Assembly: GCF_023065955.2 (NCBI RefSeq)
Contig: NW_026623100.1
Location: 65,910,727-65,974,726 of the forward strand
Length of the DNA stretch: 64,000 nt
Direction: 5' to 3'
Origin: Ursus arctos
Taxonomy: Eukaryota; Chordata; Mammalia; Carnivora; Ursidae
A program made the position numbers and the translations under genes. This document shows positions 37,545 to 48,729 of this stretch, piece after piece (position 1 is the first letter of the stretch; every line of letters starts with the position of its first letter). The notes under the pieces are model-generated. The model was not told the DNA's origin and made no database searches. It saw only the letters and a program-made list of their open reading frames with translations.

Positions 37545-40500
37545 AGCTAGGGGAACTTGCGTTTTGATCTCCCTAGTGTCAGGAAGAGCATTTATGCAAA
37601 TGAGGACTGAGCCATATATTTGGGAGAGCTTAATCGCCTGTAGTCCCATACCTACAGATAGCCTGGAATCCTGCTGTTCAAGAGAATTTTGTGGTTGCAA
37701 ATACTTGGTTTTAGGATATGATTGAAGGAGCAAAATGTTACCTAGATGGTCTTTGGAAATAAAGGTATCTAGCCCATTCTTTAAAAATGAATGATTTATA
37801 GATTCATTGATGAAATAAAAAATAAGGTCAGAACTTCACGAATGTATCTTTGTGACCCATGAAACTTTTTATTCTCGTTCCCTAGTTCTCCCCATAATTG
37901 CTCAGTTGTGACTATTTTCACTGATAAAAATAGCATATTTTGGAAATTAATAAGGATACAAGGAATGCTTTTTAAAAGATCGCCTTGTTATTTTTCAAAA
38001 ATTTGAAATTTCAAAAATCAGGCTTGCGCAAAGACATTGAAGATCGTTTACCAGTCTAAGAGAACAGCGTTCTAAATCTTTGTTGAAAATATGCTTTTTC
38101 TAAAGGAAATTTCTTATGTCTCAGGGAATGTCTGCATCCTTATAATTCCCATATATAACAGGAGTGAAAGTGAAATATTTAAATGTGTGTAAACCAGCCT
38201 ATTATGGCCATTTCCAGAACCACCCGCCCACCGTTCCTAGTACATATTTGTAAGTACTTAAATGAGCCTCTTACCTCACCGGAAGTGAAATTCATATTCA
38301 GATTAATGACGTAGGGGCCGAAGTGGCTAGTTGATCTGCAGTTGAATGAGAAGGAGCAATATACTAGAACACAACTTCAACTTGAATCCCCAGCTGTCCT
38401 TTATTTACATCACAGTCCAGAAACCTGTGTTCCATGCTTTTCGTGCTACTTGACCACAAGTGGTCTTAAGAAATAAGATTTTGCATAATGTTTCTAGCTG
38501 GTTTTGTGTACAAATCATGTTATTCACTAATTCACATATTTCTCGGAGCACTTACTATGTGCTAAGTAAGCACTGTACTACGGTTTGGGTTCTGCAAGGG
38601 TAAACAAAAGCAGCCATGTAGATTGCAAACGGTCTTCCTAACGTAGTAGTAGCCATACAGCATGTGTCTAGTTCAGGGCCCAAGGAGTACTGTATGCCAC
38701 TTATTTTCTAAGACATGATGGAAATTTAAGTGTAGATGAGTTATGGAAGGGAAGCAGTTGAGGCACTGGGTGAAACAGTGGCAAAACATGAAGCAAGGAA
38801 GGAAAGGCATTGCTCGTAGGTGAAATAACAATGTGGAAGTGAAGAGCCATGTTTGTAAAATGTACCTTTTCTGAAAATAATCATTGGAAGATGTAGAATT
38901 CTTCATAGAAACTTCAAGAAATTCCTTAGCAACATCACAGTTGAAGAGAAGAGAGAATCCCTTTCAATTAATTCTGGTCAGTGCATCTGGAAAGATGCTA
39001 TAATCTTAACTAACCCTTTCTAATAACTGTTAGGTATAATCAAGCCTGTCTGTCACTGATGTTCAAACCCAAAGGAAGCTAAAGGGAATAGAAACTAAAC
39101 CTTGATTTTTATCTTCTGGTCTGGTGAGAAGGAAGTATATCCCTTTATTTTATATTGTTAAAGAGATTTTGCATCCCTGTTTTTTCTCCATAATGGATAA
39201 AATTAGTGTTCTAAAGTTTTTATTCTAATACTGTAGAATTGGTTCCCCTCACCCCCATCTCTCTTGTACAATTTGAATTACAAGAAACTTCAGCAGGACC
39301 GTAGTCCTTTGTAGTGGCCTAAATTCCCAATTCTTACTTTGAGAATTTCTGGTTAAAAAAAAAGTTTTAAAAAGATAAATCATTGTATTTTGTTAGTGCT
39401 TATTCTTGAATTTTCCTTACAATTTATCATTAACTTGGATTGTTGGATTTGCAGCTCAAATTCCGCCTGCCAAAATAGCCGTACTCACCTTTCAGTCGAA
39501 GAAGTATTTGGTGTATTCCACTGTGAAATGTCTCAGCTTTGTCCAGGAAGTAGGAGGGTGGGTATCCTACATTTTCCTAATACTTGGTGACCTTAAACAG
39601 AAGATGGGTTTCTTTTATCGAGAGTGTATAAACTAAGGAATCTCTATACCTCCATGGAGCTTTCAGTCTTAACCGATAAAGGGCATCCCTAGAAAGACTT
39701 CCTCATAACAGGAAGGAGGGACTGGGCCTGGAAGGGAGAGCCTCCATACCAGGCTATGGAGACGGGCTATGACCGGATGGTTCTCCTGAAGATAACTTCC
39801 AGTTCAGTGTTCCTGGCTCTTCAAACTCAAAAGAGGCCAAAGGGAAATAAAAAAACCTACTGATGTCCATCTTGACTGCAAAACCCTGAGAATGCCTAGG
39901 GGAGAAGAAAGGTAAACCAAGATTGGATTTAAAATAGGTTTAAACTTTCAATTATTCTTAACTTACTCTTTTATGAAATTTTTTTTTCAGGTTTTGGGTT
40001 CACATAATGTTAAATTGCCATGATTAGAACATGGAATTTGATTTGAGACATTTTATGGGCTAAGTGATGGTTTCCTGTTGAATTATCTAGCGGCAACTTT
40101 TGAATTATCTAGCTGCTGATCAGGATTTAGGGTTGTGCACCTGTGTCTATTAAATAATGCTGATGTTGGTCATAAACACTATTAAGCCAACTTGAGTCAA
40201 CACTTAATTTTATTTAATCATGGATCCTCTTCTTAAGTATTTAAAATTCAGATTAATCTAAAAAGAAAGCAATGCATTAAATGTTACCAAAATATTTGAA
40301 GATACTTCAGAACTATTATTTTACACACAGCCTATTTCCTTTCTATGGAAAGTGTGGTACAAAAGGTTTTACTTTTTTACTTTCTTTCTAAAAACCAATG
40401 TCTGATGTTTTCAGATACCTAGAGCTTGAAAAAATGACAGAGTTTGATTTTGGCCCTAAATCAGCAATTCTCATTTTAGGTTTTTAGGCAATAGCAATTT

Positions 40501-41106
40501 GAAGACATGGGTTGTGACCCCAACTGACCCTAGATATAATCACTTAACACAAACTTTAAATTAATGAAACACTTGCAGAGTCTCATTTTTGGTTTCCCCT
40601 TTGTTGCATAAGGAGATAGACTCTGGGCTGGGAAGGACCTGATAATTTGTTCTTTGATAATAAACTACTGTTTGAAGGGGAAGCTCTTATTAAATTCACA
40701 AAATTCATAGAATCCATGGAAGATCTCAAGTACATGACTAATGAAACTCTAGAAATTAAAAACCTTTCTCTTAGCCATAAGTGCTATGACCTATTTTTTA
40801 AAAACCCACTTAATCCTGTGACTCATTGCATCACACCTTAAAACCTTCACCAGCACCAAGAGAAATCAGAATGGAAGAAATGACCTTATACTGGTCTTGT
40901 TCACTTTAAAATCTTTGTGCATACAGGCCTTAGCACTTTGACAGATAAAACTGCCTTTTAGCTCCCTCTCACTATTGTCTTTATTCCTCTCACTTTTAGA
41001 CTGTTCCTTGTACTGGTTGTATAAAACTACCTTTCCTCAGAATTGAATGTATAATGTTTCTGCACATGGGCAAATTGTATTTTCTCTTAATGACTCATTT
41101 AAGTTG

Positions 41107-41112
41107 AATAAA
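41107..41112 (+). terminator. Candidate distal poly(A) signal AATAAA, likely end of ASXL2
   Basis: The hexamer is followed by GGCATACAGTTTTACTCTAA. It is the last AATAAA before repeat-dense intergenic DNA begins at about 41340. Its position gives a 3'UTR of about 8.5 kb. Confidence 0.45.
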
Positions 41113-42108
41113 GGCATACAGTTTTACTCTAATAGACCCTGCCTTCTCTTTTCCAAAGAAACCAGATACCATGTTGAATGACCTACCTGTTTGTTGCTCC
41201 TTTTCTTGCATCCAATTGCACAATTATCCCTGGGTCCTGGGTAAATTTGGGTACTACAGAAAGTGCCAGTCTCTAGACAACACTCAAAGGGGGTTAAAGA
41301 ACTGAACAAGAGCCAAAAAGAATGTGTTGTGCATTTCAGGAATAACAAGAAATCTATACTACAAAGCCACAGTAATCAAAGAAGTGTGGTAATGGCATGA
41401 AGACAGACATACAGACCAATGAAGTAAAGTAGAGAGTCCAAAAGTAAACCGTCACATATATGATCAAGTGATTCTTGATAAGGGCACCGAGACCAGTCAA
41501 TGAGAAAAGGGCAGTCTTTTCAATAAATGTTGGCAACACTTGATATCCACATGCAAGAGAATGAAATTGGGCTCTTACTCTATACCATATGCAAAAATTA
41601 ACTCAAAATTGATCTAAGACCTAAACATTGAAAGCTAAAAATATAAAGCCCTTAGAAGAAAATTAGGAAAGCTTCGTAATTTGATTCAACAGTGATTTCT
41701 GGGGTTTGCCAAAAGCACAGGCAACAAAAGAAAAAATAAATTGGATTTCACTAAAAACTAAAAACTTGTTAAAAAAGAAACAACCACCTAAAACTAAAAA
41801 CTTCTACATCAGAGGACATTATTCATAGTGAGAAGGCAGCCCACAGAATGGGAGGAAATACTTACAAATCATATATCTACAAGAAATCAATATTCAGAAT
41901 ATATAAGGAACTCCTACAGCTCAACAACAAAAGAACCAATTAAAAAATGAGTGAAGGACTGGAATAGACGTTTCTATAGAGAAGATATACACAGATGGCC
42001 AAGAAGCATGTGAAAAGATGCTTGAGATCACTAACCACCCGGAAAATGCAAACCAAACCACAATAAGACAACTTCCTACCCATTAGGATAGCTATTAAAA
42101 CGAAACAA

Positions 42109-42198
42109 GGGGGGCTGGCTGGCTCAGTAAAGCATGCGACTCAATCTCAGGGTCATGAGTTCAAGCCCCACGTTGGGAGTAGAGTTTATTAAAACAAA
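42109..42198 (+). mobile_element. Short old CAN-SINE inside L1
   Basis: Unit GGGGGGCTGGCTGGCTCAG to 'ccccacgttgggagtagagt', with a short A-rich tail. Confidence 0.8.
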
Positions 42199-42201
42199 TT
42201 T

Positions 42202-42387
42202 TTTTTTTAAGATTTTATTTATTCGACAGAGATAGAGAGCCAGCGAGAGAAGGAACACAAGCAGGGGGAGTGGGAGAGAAAGAAGCAGGCTCAGCGGAGG
42301 AGCCTGATGTGGGGCTCGATCCCATAACGCCGGGATCACGCCCTGAGCCGAAGGCAGACGCTTAACCACTGTGCCACCCAGGCGCCC
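42202..42387 (-). mobile_element. CAN-SINE (bear-type) inserted in the tail of another SINE
   Basis: Reverse copy flanked by AAAACAAATTT at 42191-42201 and 42388-42398. Confidence 0.94.
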
Positions 42388-43050
42388 AAAACAAATTTAT
42401 ATATATATACATACACAAGAAAATAACAGTGTTGGCAAGGATGTAGAGAAATTAGAACCCATGTGCATTGCTGGTGGAAACGTGAAATGGCTCTACTGCT
42501 GTGGAAAACAGTATGGCAATTTCTCAAAACGGAAGTACCGTATGATCCAGCAATTTCACTTCTGCCTGTATACCCCAAAGAAATGAAAACAGGGACTTGA
42601 ACAGATTTGTTCCTCAATGTTCATAGCAACATTATTTATAATAGCTTAAAGGTGAAACAACCCAAAAGTCTATCAACGAATGGATAAACAAAATGCGATA
42701 CACTTGGAATATTATTCAGCCTGAAAAAGGAATGAAATTCTGACACACACTACAACGTGGATGAACCTTAAGGGCATTGTGGTTAGTGACATAGCCAGGC
42801 ACAAAAGGTTAAATACCATATGATTCCACTTCTAGAGTGTACCTAGAGTGTTCAGATTCACGGAGAAGATAGAATGGTGGTTGACGATGACTTGGGAGTA
42901 GAGAAGATTGGGAACTTGTGTTTAAAGTTCTGGAGATGGATGGTCGTGTGGTTGCAACAATCTGAATGTACTTAATGCTACAGCACTGCACACTTAAAAA
43001 TGTTTAAAATGACAAATGTTGTGTATGTTTTACCACAAATTTAAAAAAAA

Positions 43051-43239
43051 ATACTTAGAGCGTGTGTGCCCACGTGCATGAGCAGAGAGAGGGGCAGAGG
43101 GAGAGGGAGAGAGGATCCTTGAGCAGGCTCCCCACTGAGCATGGAGCCTGAGGCGGGCTCCATCCCAGGCCCCTGAGATCATGACCTGAGCCAGAATCAA
43201 GAGCTGGTTGCTTAAGTGACTGAGCCACCCAGGTGCCCT
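43051..43239 (-). mobile_element. CAN-SINE (older)
   Basis: Reverse copy ending in GAGCCACCCAGGTGCCCTA, inserted in the A-rich end of the L1. The flank TTTTACCACAAATTT is repeated downstream as TTTTACCATGAATTT. Confidence 0.88.
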
Positions 43240-43257
43240 ATTTTACCATGAATTTTT

Positions 43258-43436
43258 AAAAAAACGATTCTATTGATTTGAAAGAGCACAAGTGGGGGTG
43301 GGGGAGCAGGGGCAGAGGGAGAGGGAGAAGCAGACTCCCTGATGAGCCGGGGCCCTGACTGCCGGCTTGATCTCAGGACCCCAAGATCATGACCTGAGCC
43401 AAAGGCAGACAATTGACTAAGCCACCTAAGTGCCCC
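43258..43436 (-). mobile_element. CAN-SINE (older)
   Basis: Reverse copy with a purine block and 'gcttgatctcaggacc', followed by TTACCACAAATCTTTAAAA, the third copy of the same target sequence. Confidence 0.88.
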
Positions 43437-43552
43437 TTACCACAAATCTTTAAAAAGGGGACTCAAAGTGAATTAAAAAAAAGAAAAAAAGACTTGTATG
43501 ACATTTTCTTTTTTGAGCAACCTGAGAAGGTTAATTTAAAAGTGGTTTTTTT

Positions 43553-43775
43553 GGGGGTAGTTGCCAAGGTGGCTTAGTGGGTTAAGCCACTAACTCTTGA
43601 TTTTGGCTCAGGTCATGATATCAGGTTCACAGAATCAAGTCCTGCCCTGGGATCCTCACTCAGCACAGAGTCTGCTTGAGAATCTCTCTCCCTCTCCTCT
43701 GTCCCTACCCCGTACCCCTTCTCCCTGCTCGCATTTGCACTCTCCCCCTAAAATAAAGAATTAAAAATATTTAAA
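43553..43775 (+). mobile_element. CAN-SINE (older, diverged)
   Basis: 'gtggcttagtgggttaagcc ... tcaggtcatgatatcagg' through a pyrimidine tract to an A-rich tail. Confidence 0.85.
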
Positions 43776-43787
43776 AAGTCATTTTTG

Positions 43788-43905
43788 GGGTGCCTGGCTG
43801 GCTCAGTCAGTAGAGCATGCAACTCTTGTCCTTGGGGTTGTGAGTTCAAGCCCCATTTTGGGTGTAGAGCCCACTTATAAAAATTAATTTAAACAAACAA
43901 ATAAA
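43788..43905 (+). mobile_element. Short old CAN-SINE
   Basis: GGGGTGCCTGGCTGGCTCAG to 'ccccattttgggtgtagagc', then an A-rich tail, 12 bp behind the preceding copy. Confidence 0.85.
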
Positions 43906-44670
43906 AAGTTTTGTTTAAAGAAATGCAGAACCTAACATCCACCAGTGGAATTAAGAAAAACCCTGTAGCTCTAGAAAAACTGGTAATGATGCTAGCCATG
44001 TGTCTTTGAGGAAAGCAAAGCTCTTAGAATCCTCGCTGTGCAATGACTCAGCAAAATGTCCTTGATCTAAGAAATTACAGCTGAAAATGGAACCAAATTC
44101 AACATTCTAGTATAGCCAGGAACCCGGACTGTAGCATCCAAGCTGAAGATGACCAGAATGTTATACGAACTGATGGCAACACGGAGTGGGTACCTTTTAA
44201 GATACGTAACCCATTAACCATCCTTCTCCCTCATATCAAGCAGTTCTAGTGAACGCTGGAGTTCTTGGAGTGGCCATCTTTGCTGATCTGAGAGGTAAAA
44301 AGTTACTTCGTTTTAAAGTTTGTCTTTGAAAAATTTGTAGTCCAACATCTCTTTATATGAGCTATTTATTTCTTTGTGAACTGTCTGCTCAGGACTTTTG
44401 TCAGGCTTTCTACTGGCATGTTCCTTTTTTTTTTTTTTTTAATGACTTCTAAGTGTTCTTCCTACAGTAAAGATATTAATCTTTTGCAATGTGTGTTGCA
44501 TGTAGTTTTCTGGTTTTTCCATGTCCCCCATTCTTGTTTATAGTCTGTTTTGCCATACAGAGACTCTTAAATTGTAATTCAGTTGTTTTCCTTTAAGATT
44601 TTTGTTTTCATGATCTACTTAAGGACCCCTTGTACATTGATTATAAAAAACATTTAACAACCCCCCTTTT
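43906..44670. other. Intergenic, no feature recognised
   Basis: Unique-looking AT-rich sequence; the L1-like phrase 'gttcttcctacagtaaagat' is not enough to call an element. Confidence 0.5.
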
Positions 44671-44679
44671 TCAGTTCTT

Positions 44680-44879
44680 TATTTTTTTTAAAGATTTTAT
44701 TTATTTATTCGACAGAGATAGAGACAGCCAGTGAGAGAGGGAACACAAGCAGGAGGAGTGGGAGAGGAAGAAACAGGCTCATAGCAGAGGAGCCTGATGT
44801 GGGGCTCGATCCCATAACGCCGGGATCAAGCCCTGAGCTGAAGGCAGACGCTTAACCGCTGTGCCACCCAGGCGCCCCT
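44680..44879 (-). mobile_element. CAN-SINE (bear-type)
   Basis: Reverse full copy flanked by TCAGTTCTT at 44671-44679 and 44880-44888. Confidence 0.95.
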
Positions 44880-44899
44880 CAGTTCTTAGTTTAATTAAA

Positions 44900-45008
44900 A
44901 TTTTAAAAATTACATATATATGTAAATAATCCCTACACCCAACATGGGGCTTGAACTCATGTCCCCAGGATTAAGAGTTGCATGCTCTACTGACTGAGCC
45001 AACCAGGC
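44900..45008 (-). mobile_element. Short old CAN-SINE
   Basis: Reverse unit: 'acatggggcttgaactcatg ... ctgactgagccaaccaggca'. Confidence 0.8.
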
Positions 45009-45423
45009 ATTGATTTCTACTCTTACTATGTTTTGTTTCTTTTACTTATTTTAGATTTAATATGTCATTCTTTGTCTAATGTCTTAACATGGAGGCTGTT
45101 GTCAATAATTTGAGAACTTTATTATTTTCTAAAGTAAATGTTCAGTACTATGAATTTCCCCCTAAGTACTGCTTTAGTGGCATCCCGACAATTCCGATAT
45201 GTTGTTTCATTTCTCTTTGGTTCAAATTATTTTCTAATTTTGATTTTGATTTCTTCTTCAACCCATGTGTAATTGAGAGATGTGCTATCTGGTTTCCAAA
45301 TATTTGAAGACTTTTCAGATATCTTTCTCTTGTAAATTTCTATTTTAATTCCATTGTAGTCAAAGAACATACTTTGTGTGACTTGAATCATTCTAACTGT
45401 ACTAAGTCTTGTTTTTTTGTGTT

Positions 45424-45625
45424 TTTTTTTAAGATTGATTTATTTATTTCAGAGAGAGACTGGGAGTAGTGGAGGGCAGTAGGGGCAGAGGGAGAGGGAG
45501 AGGGGAAGCAGACTCAATGCTGAGCGTGGAGTCCAATGTGGGGCTTGATCTCCCCATCTGGAGATCATGACCTGAGCCAAAACCAAGAGTTGAATGCTTA
45601 ACTGACTGAGCCATCCAGGCCTCCT
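45424..45625 (-). mobile_element. CAN-SINE (older)
   Basis: Reverse copy: AAGATTGATTTATTTATTTC, a GA-rich block, then ACTGAGCCATCCAGGCCTCC. Confidence 0.88.
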
Positions 45626-45639
45626 TCCCCTGCCTTTTA

Positions 45640-45648
45640 AAAAAGATT

Positions 45649-45691
<43 letters not shown>

Positions 45692-45878
45692 GGGGTAGAG
45701 AGAGAGAGAGCACACGAGCAGAGGGAGGGGCAGAAGCAGAGGGAGAAAGAGAATCCCAAGCAGACTCCTCACGGAGCACAGAGCCCAATGCGGGCCTTAA
45801 TCCTACCCCCCTGAGATCATGACCTGAGCCAAAGTCAAGAGTCAGATGCTTAATTGACTGAACCACCAAGGTGCCCCC
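45640..45878 (-). mobile_element. CAN-SINE with expanded (TTTA)n tail
   Basis: Reverse copy whose tail is about 11 TTTA units (45649-45691), longer than in neighbouring copies; it ends at GGTGCCCC. Confidence 0.9.
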
Positions 45879-46140
45879 TGAGGCTCATTTTATAGCCCAT
45901 AAATATAGCCCTGTGTGCTTTAGAAAAGAAAGATGTGTATTCTGCTGCTGTTGAGGTAGTGTACCGTGAATGTCAATGAGGTCAAAGTAGTTGATAAACT
46001 GTTTGTGTCTTCCATATTTTTACTGACTTTTCTGTATACTTGCTCTATCAATTATTGAGAGAGGAATATTGAAATCTTTAATTATAATGGTAGATTTCTT
46101 TCTCTCTTTTCAGTTCTTTTAGTTTTTGTTATATATATAT

Positions 46141-46331
46141 ATAAAGATTTTATTTATTTATTCGACAGAGATAGAGACAGCCAGCAAAAGAGGGAACACA
46201 AGCCGGGGGAGTGGGAGAGGAAGAAGCAGGCTCATAGCGGAGGAGCCTGATGTGGGGCTCGATCCCATAACGCCGGGATCACGCCCTGAGCCGAAGGCAG
46301 ACGCTTAACCACTGTGCCACCCAGGCGCCCC
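46141..46331 (-). mobile_element. CAN-SINE (bear-type)
   Basis: Reverse full copy ending in CCCAGGCGCCCC, flanked by TGTTATATAT and TGTTGCATAT. Confidence 0.93.
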
Positions 46332-46339
46332 TTGTTGCA

Positions 46340-47690
46340 TATATTTTTAGACTTTTAAGAGCACTTTTAGGTTCACAGCAAAACTGAAGGGAAAGGACAG
46401 AGTTAATACATACCCTTTGCCCCCACACATCCCCTGTTATTAACATCCTATACCAGAGTGGTATATTTTTTTAGACCAGTGAATCTACATTGACACATTA
46501 ATGTCACCTCAAGTCCAGAGTTTACATTAGTGTTGTAACTTCTGTGGGTTTTGACAAACGTATAAGGACACGTATCTACCATCATAGTATCAGACAGAAT
46601 GGCTTCAGGGCTGTAAAAATCCTCTGTGCTCCACGTTTTCATTCCTCTCTCCCCTCAACCACTGATCTTTTTACTGTCCCCTTTCCCAGAATGTTTTGCC
46701 TTTCCCAGAATGTCCTGTAGTTGAAGTCACACAGTATGTAAGCTTTTCAGATTGGCTTCTTTCAGTTATGTGCATTTAAGTTTCCTCACGTATTGTCATG
46801 GCTTCATAGCTCTGAATAATACTCCATGGTCTGGCTGTATCACAGTTTATTTTGTCCATTCACCTACTGAAGGACGTCTTGGCGGCTCCCAAGTTTTGGC
46901 AAGTATGAATAAAGCTGCTATAAACATCAGTGAGCAGGTTTTTGTGTGGACATAGGTTTTCAACTCATTTGGGAAACAGCAAGAGGCGTGACTGCTGGAT
47001 TGTATGGTAACAGTATGTTTAGTTTTGTAGAAACTGTCGAACTGTTTTCCAAAGCGGCTGTACCATTCTGCATTCCCGCCAGCAGTGAATGAGAGCTCCT
47101 GCACCCTTGCCAGCACTCGGTGTTGTCAGGGTTTTAGGATTTTAGCCATTCTGATAAGTGTGTAGTAGTGTCTCGTTGTTGTTGGGTTTTTGTTTTTTTT
47201 TAAGATTTTACTTATTTATTTGAGATAGCAAGAGAGAGCAAGCACGAGCTGGGGGAGGGGCAGAGAGTGCGGGAGAAGCAGGGTCCCCTCTGAGCAGGGA
47301 GCCTGATTCGGGGTTGGATCCCAGGAACCCAGGATCATGATCTGAGCCAAAGGCGGATGCTTAACCGACTGAGGCAACCGGGTGTCCCAGGCGTCCCCAT
47401 TTAGATAACAAACTTTTATCAAATACGTCTTTGGCAGATAATTTCTCCCTCTGTGTGGCTTGTCTCATCATTCTTTTGACAGTGTCTTTTGAAGTTTTCA
47501 GTTTTAGAGAAGTCTAGCTAACCAATTATTTCTTTCATGGATTGCGTCTCTGCTGTTGTATCTAAATAGTCATTGTCATCTCCGAGTCACCTAGATTTTC
47601 TCCTATGCTGTCAGTTTTATATTTGTGTTTTACATTTAAGCTTTTATTTCATTTTAGATCTTGATTCCTGAGAACCTGTCATGTTCGTAT
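46340..47690 (-). mobile_element. Old L1 3' fragment, split by a SINE
   Basis: Antisense L1: 'ataatactccatggtctggc', 'aataaagctgctataaacat', 'gttttccaaagcggctgtac' and 'attctgataagtgtgtagta'. A SINE occupies 47187-47398. No intact ORF remains. Confidence 0.88.
47187..47398 (-). mobile_element. CAN-SINE (older) inside L1
   Basis: Reverse copy with an AAGATTTTACTTATTTATTT tail and 'ttaaccgactgaggcaaccg' at the tRNA-like end. Confidence 0.88.
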
Positions 47691-47831
47691 GTGTGACAAA
47701 ATGGGAGTTTACACATAAAACACTCCTGCATACTGAAGTATAGTGGCTATTTTGAGAAAATGCACTGGTGTCGTTCTTTGGATGATGAGCTGATCTAACT
47801 GCTTTTTTCATGTTTAAGAAATGGGTGAAGG

Positions 47832-48030
47832 GGTGCCTGGGTGGTTCAGTCCGTTGAGTGTCCCATGCTTGATGTTAGCTCAGGGCATGATTTCAGGGGT
47901 ATGAGATTGAGCCCTGTGTTGGGCTCCATGCTCAGCAGGGAGTCTGCTTGAGATGCTGTCCTTCTCCCTCTGCCCCTCCCCCTGCTCTCTCTCTCAAATA
48001 AATAAATAAAATATTAAAAAAAAAAAAAAG
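47832..48030 (+). mobile_element. CAN-SINE, first of a tandem pair
   Basis: GGTGCCTGGGTGGTTCAG to a long A tail. The perfect 16-bp repeat AAGAAATGGGTGAAGG precedes it (47816-47831) and recurs only after the second copy (48214-48229). Confidence 0.92.
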
Positions 48031-48031
48031 A

Positions 48032-48213
48032 GGGGCGCCTGGGTGGCTCAGTTGGTTAAGCATCTGCTTTTGGCTCAGGGTCCTGGAATAGAGCCCACAT
48101 TGGTCTCCCCTGCTCAGAGGAGAGTCTGCTTCTCCCTCTCCTCCCTGATCATGCTCTCTCTCACTATCTCTGTCTCTCTCTCAAATAAATAAATACAATC
48201 TTAAAAAAAGAAA
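48032..48213 (+). mobile_element. CAN-SINE, second of a tandem pair
   Basis: GGGGCGCCTGGGTGGCTCAG starts directly in the A tail of the first copy. One 16-bp duplication brackets the pair as a whole. Confidence 0.92.
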
Positions 48214-48320
48214 AAGAAATGGGTGAAGGTGGTCAAAGGAAAAAAATGAAAGAAAGGAAGAAAAACCATGTATGAGTATGACTGACAGACAAACTATGGT
48301 TATTCAGATTTAGGAATTTT

Positions 48321-48729
48321 CTTTTTTTTTTTTTAAGATTTTATCTATGGGGCACCTGGGTGGCTCAATCATTAAGTGTCTGCCTTCGGCTCAGGTCATG
48401 ATCCCAGGGTCCTGGGATCGAGTCCTGCATCGGGCTCCCTGCTCCACTGGGAGCCTGCTTCTTCCTCTCCTACTCCCCCTGCTTGTGTTCCCTTTCTCAC
48501 TGGCTGTCTCTCTCTCTGTCAAATAAATAAATAAAATCTTAAAAAAAAAAGATTTTATCTAATTATTTGATAGACAGAGCAAGCATGAGAGAGGGTAGGA
48601 GCAGAGGGAGAAGGAGAAGCAGACTCCCCACGGAGCAGGGAGCCTGATGTGGGGCTCGATCCCAGGACCCTGGGATCATGACCTGAGCCAAAGGCAGACG
48701 CTTAACCCACTGAGCCACCCAGGAGCCCC
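48321..48729 (-). mobile_element. CAN-SINE split by another CAN-SINE
   Basis: The reverse outer copy comprises 48321-48346 (T tail and AAGATTTTATCT) and 48561-48729 (body, to GGAGCCCCC). A sense SINE lies inside. Confidence 0.92.
48347..48548 (+). mobile_element. CAN-SINE nested in an antisense CAN-SINE
   Basis: GGGGCACCTGGGTGGCTCAA to an A tail, flanked by a perfect 12-bp duplication AAGATTTTATCT at 48335-48346 and 48549-48560. Confidence 0.94.

Larger units (their letters stand above)
32587..41130 (+). other. ASXL2: Inferred long 3'UTR of ASXL2 (SINE-free)
   Basis: The block after the stop codon is AT-rich, holds no convincing ORF and contains none of the CAN-SINEs that occur every 1-2 kb elsewhere. 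AATAAA hexamers occur at several places; the better ones are 34056, 36928 and 41107. A lineage L1 begins at about 41340, just past the last candidate. ASXL2 mRNAs in other mammals have multi-kilobase 3'UTRs, which fits. The end is inferred, not proven. Only simple repeats, one faint L2/MIR-like stretch (38520-38620) and a 45-bp duplication interrupt it. Confidence 0.6.
41340..43050 (+). mobile_element. L1MA/L1MB-type L1, ORF2 end plus 3'UTR
   Basis: Recognisable L1 text: 'ctacaaagccacagtaatca', 'aaaacagtatggcaatttct', 'gatccagcaatttcacttct' and the 3' end 'atgtacttaatgctacagca ... cacttaaaaatg'. It is an ancient, non-functional element with many stops. A short SINE at 42109-42198 and a younger SINE at 42202-42387 split it. 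Confidence 0.9.
45040..46130 (-). mobile_element. Old L1 ORF2 fragment, split by two SINEs
   Basis: Antisense L1 phrases: 'tggtttccaaatatttgaag', 'attccattgtagtcaaagaa', 'gtgtattctgctgctgttga' and 'tatcaattattgagagagg'. The ORF is broken throughout. SINEs at 45424-45625 and 45640-45878 interrupt it. Confidence 0.85.
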
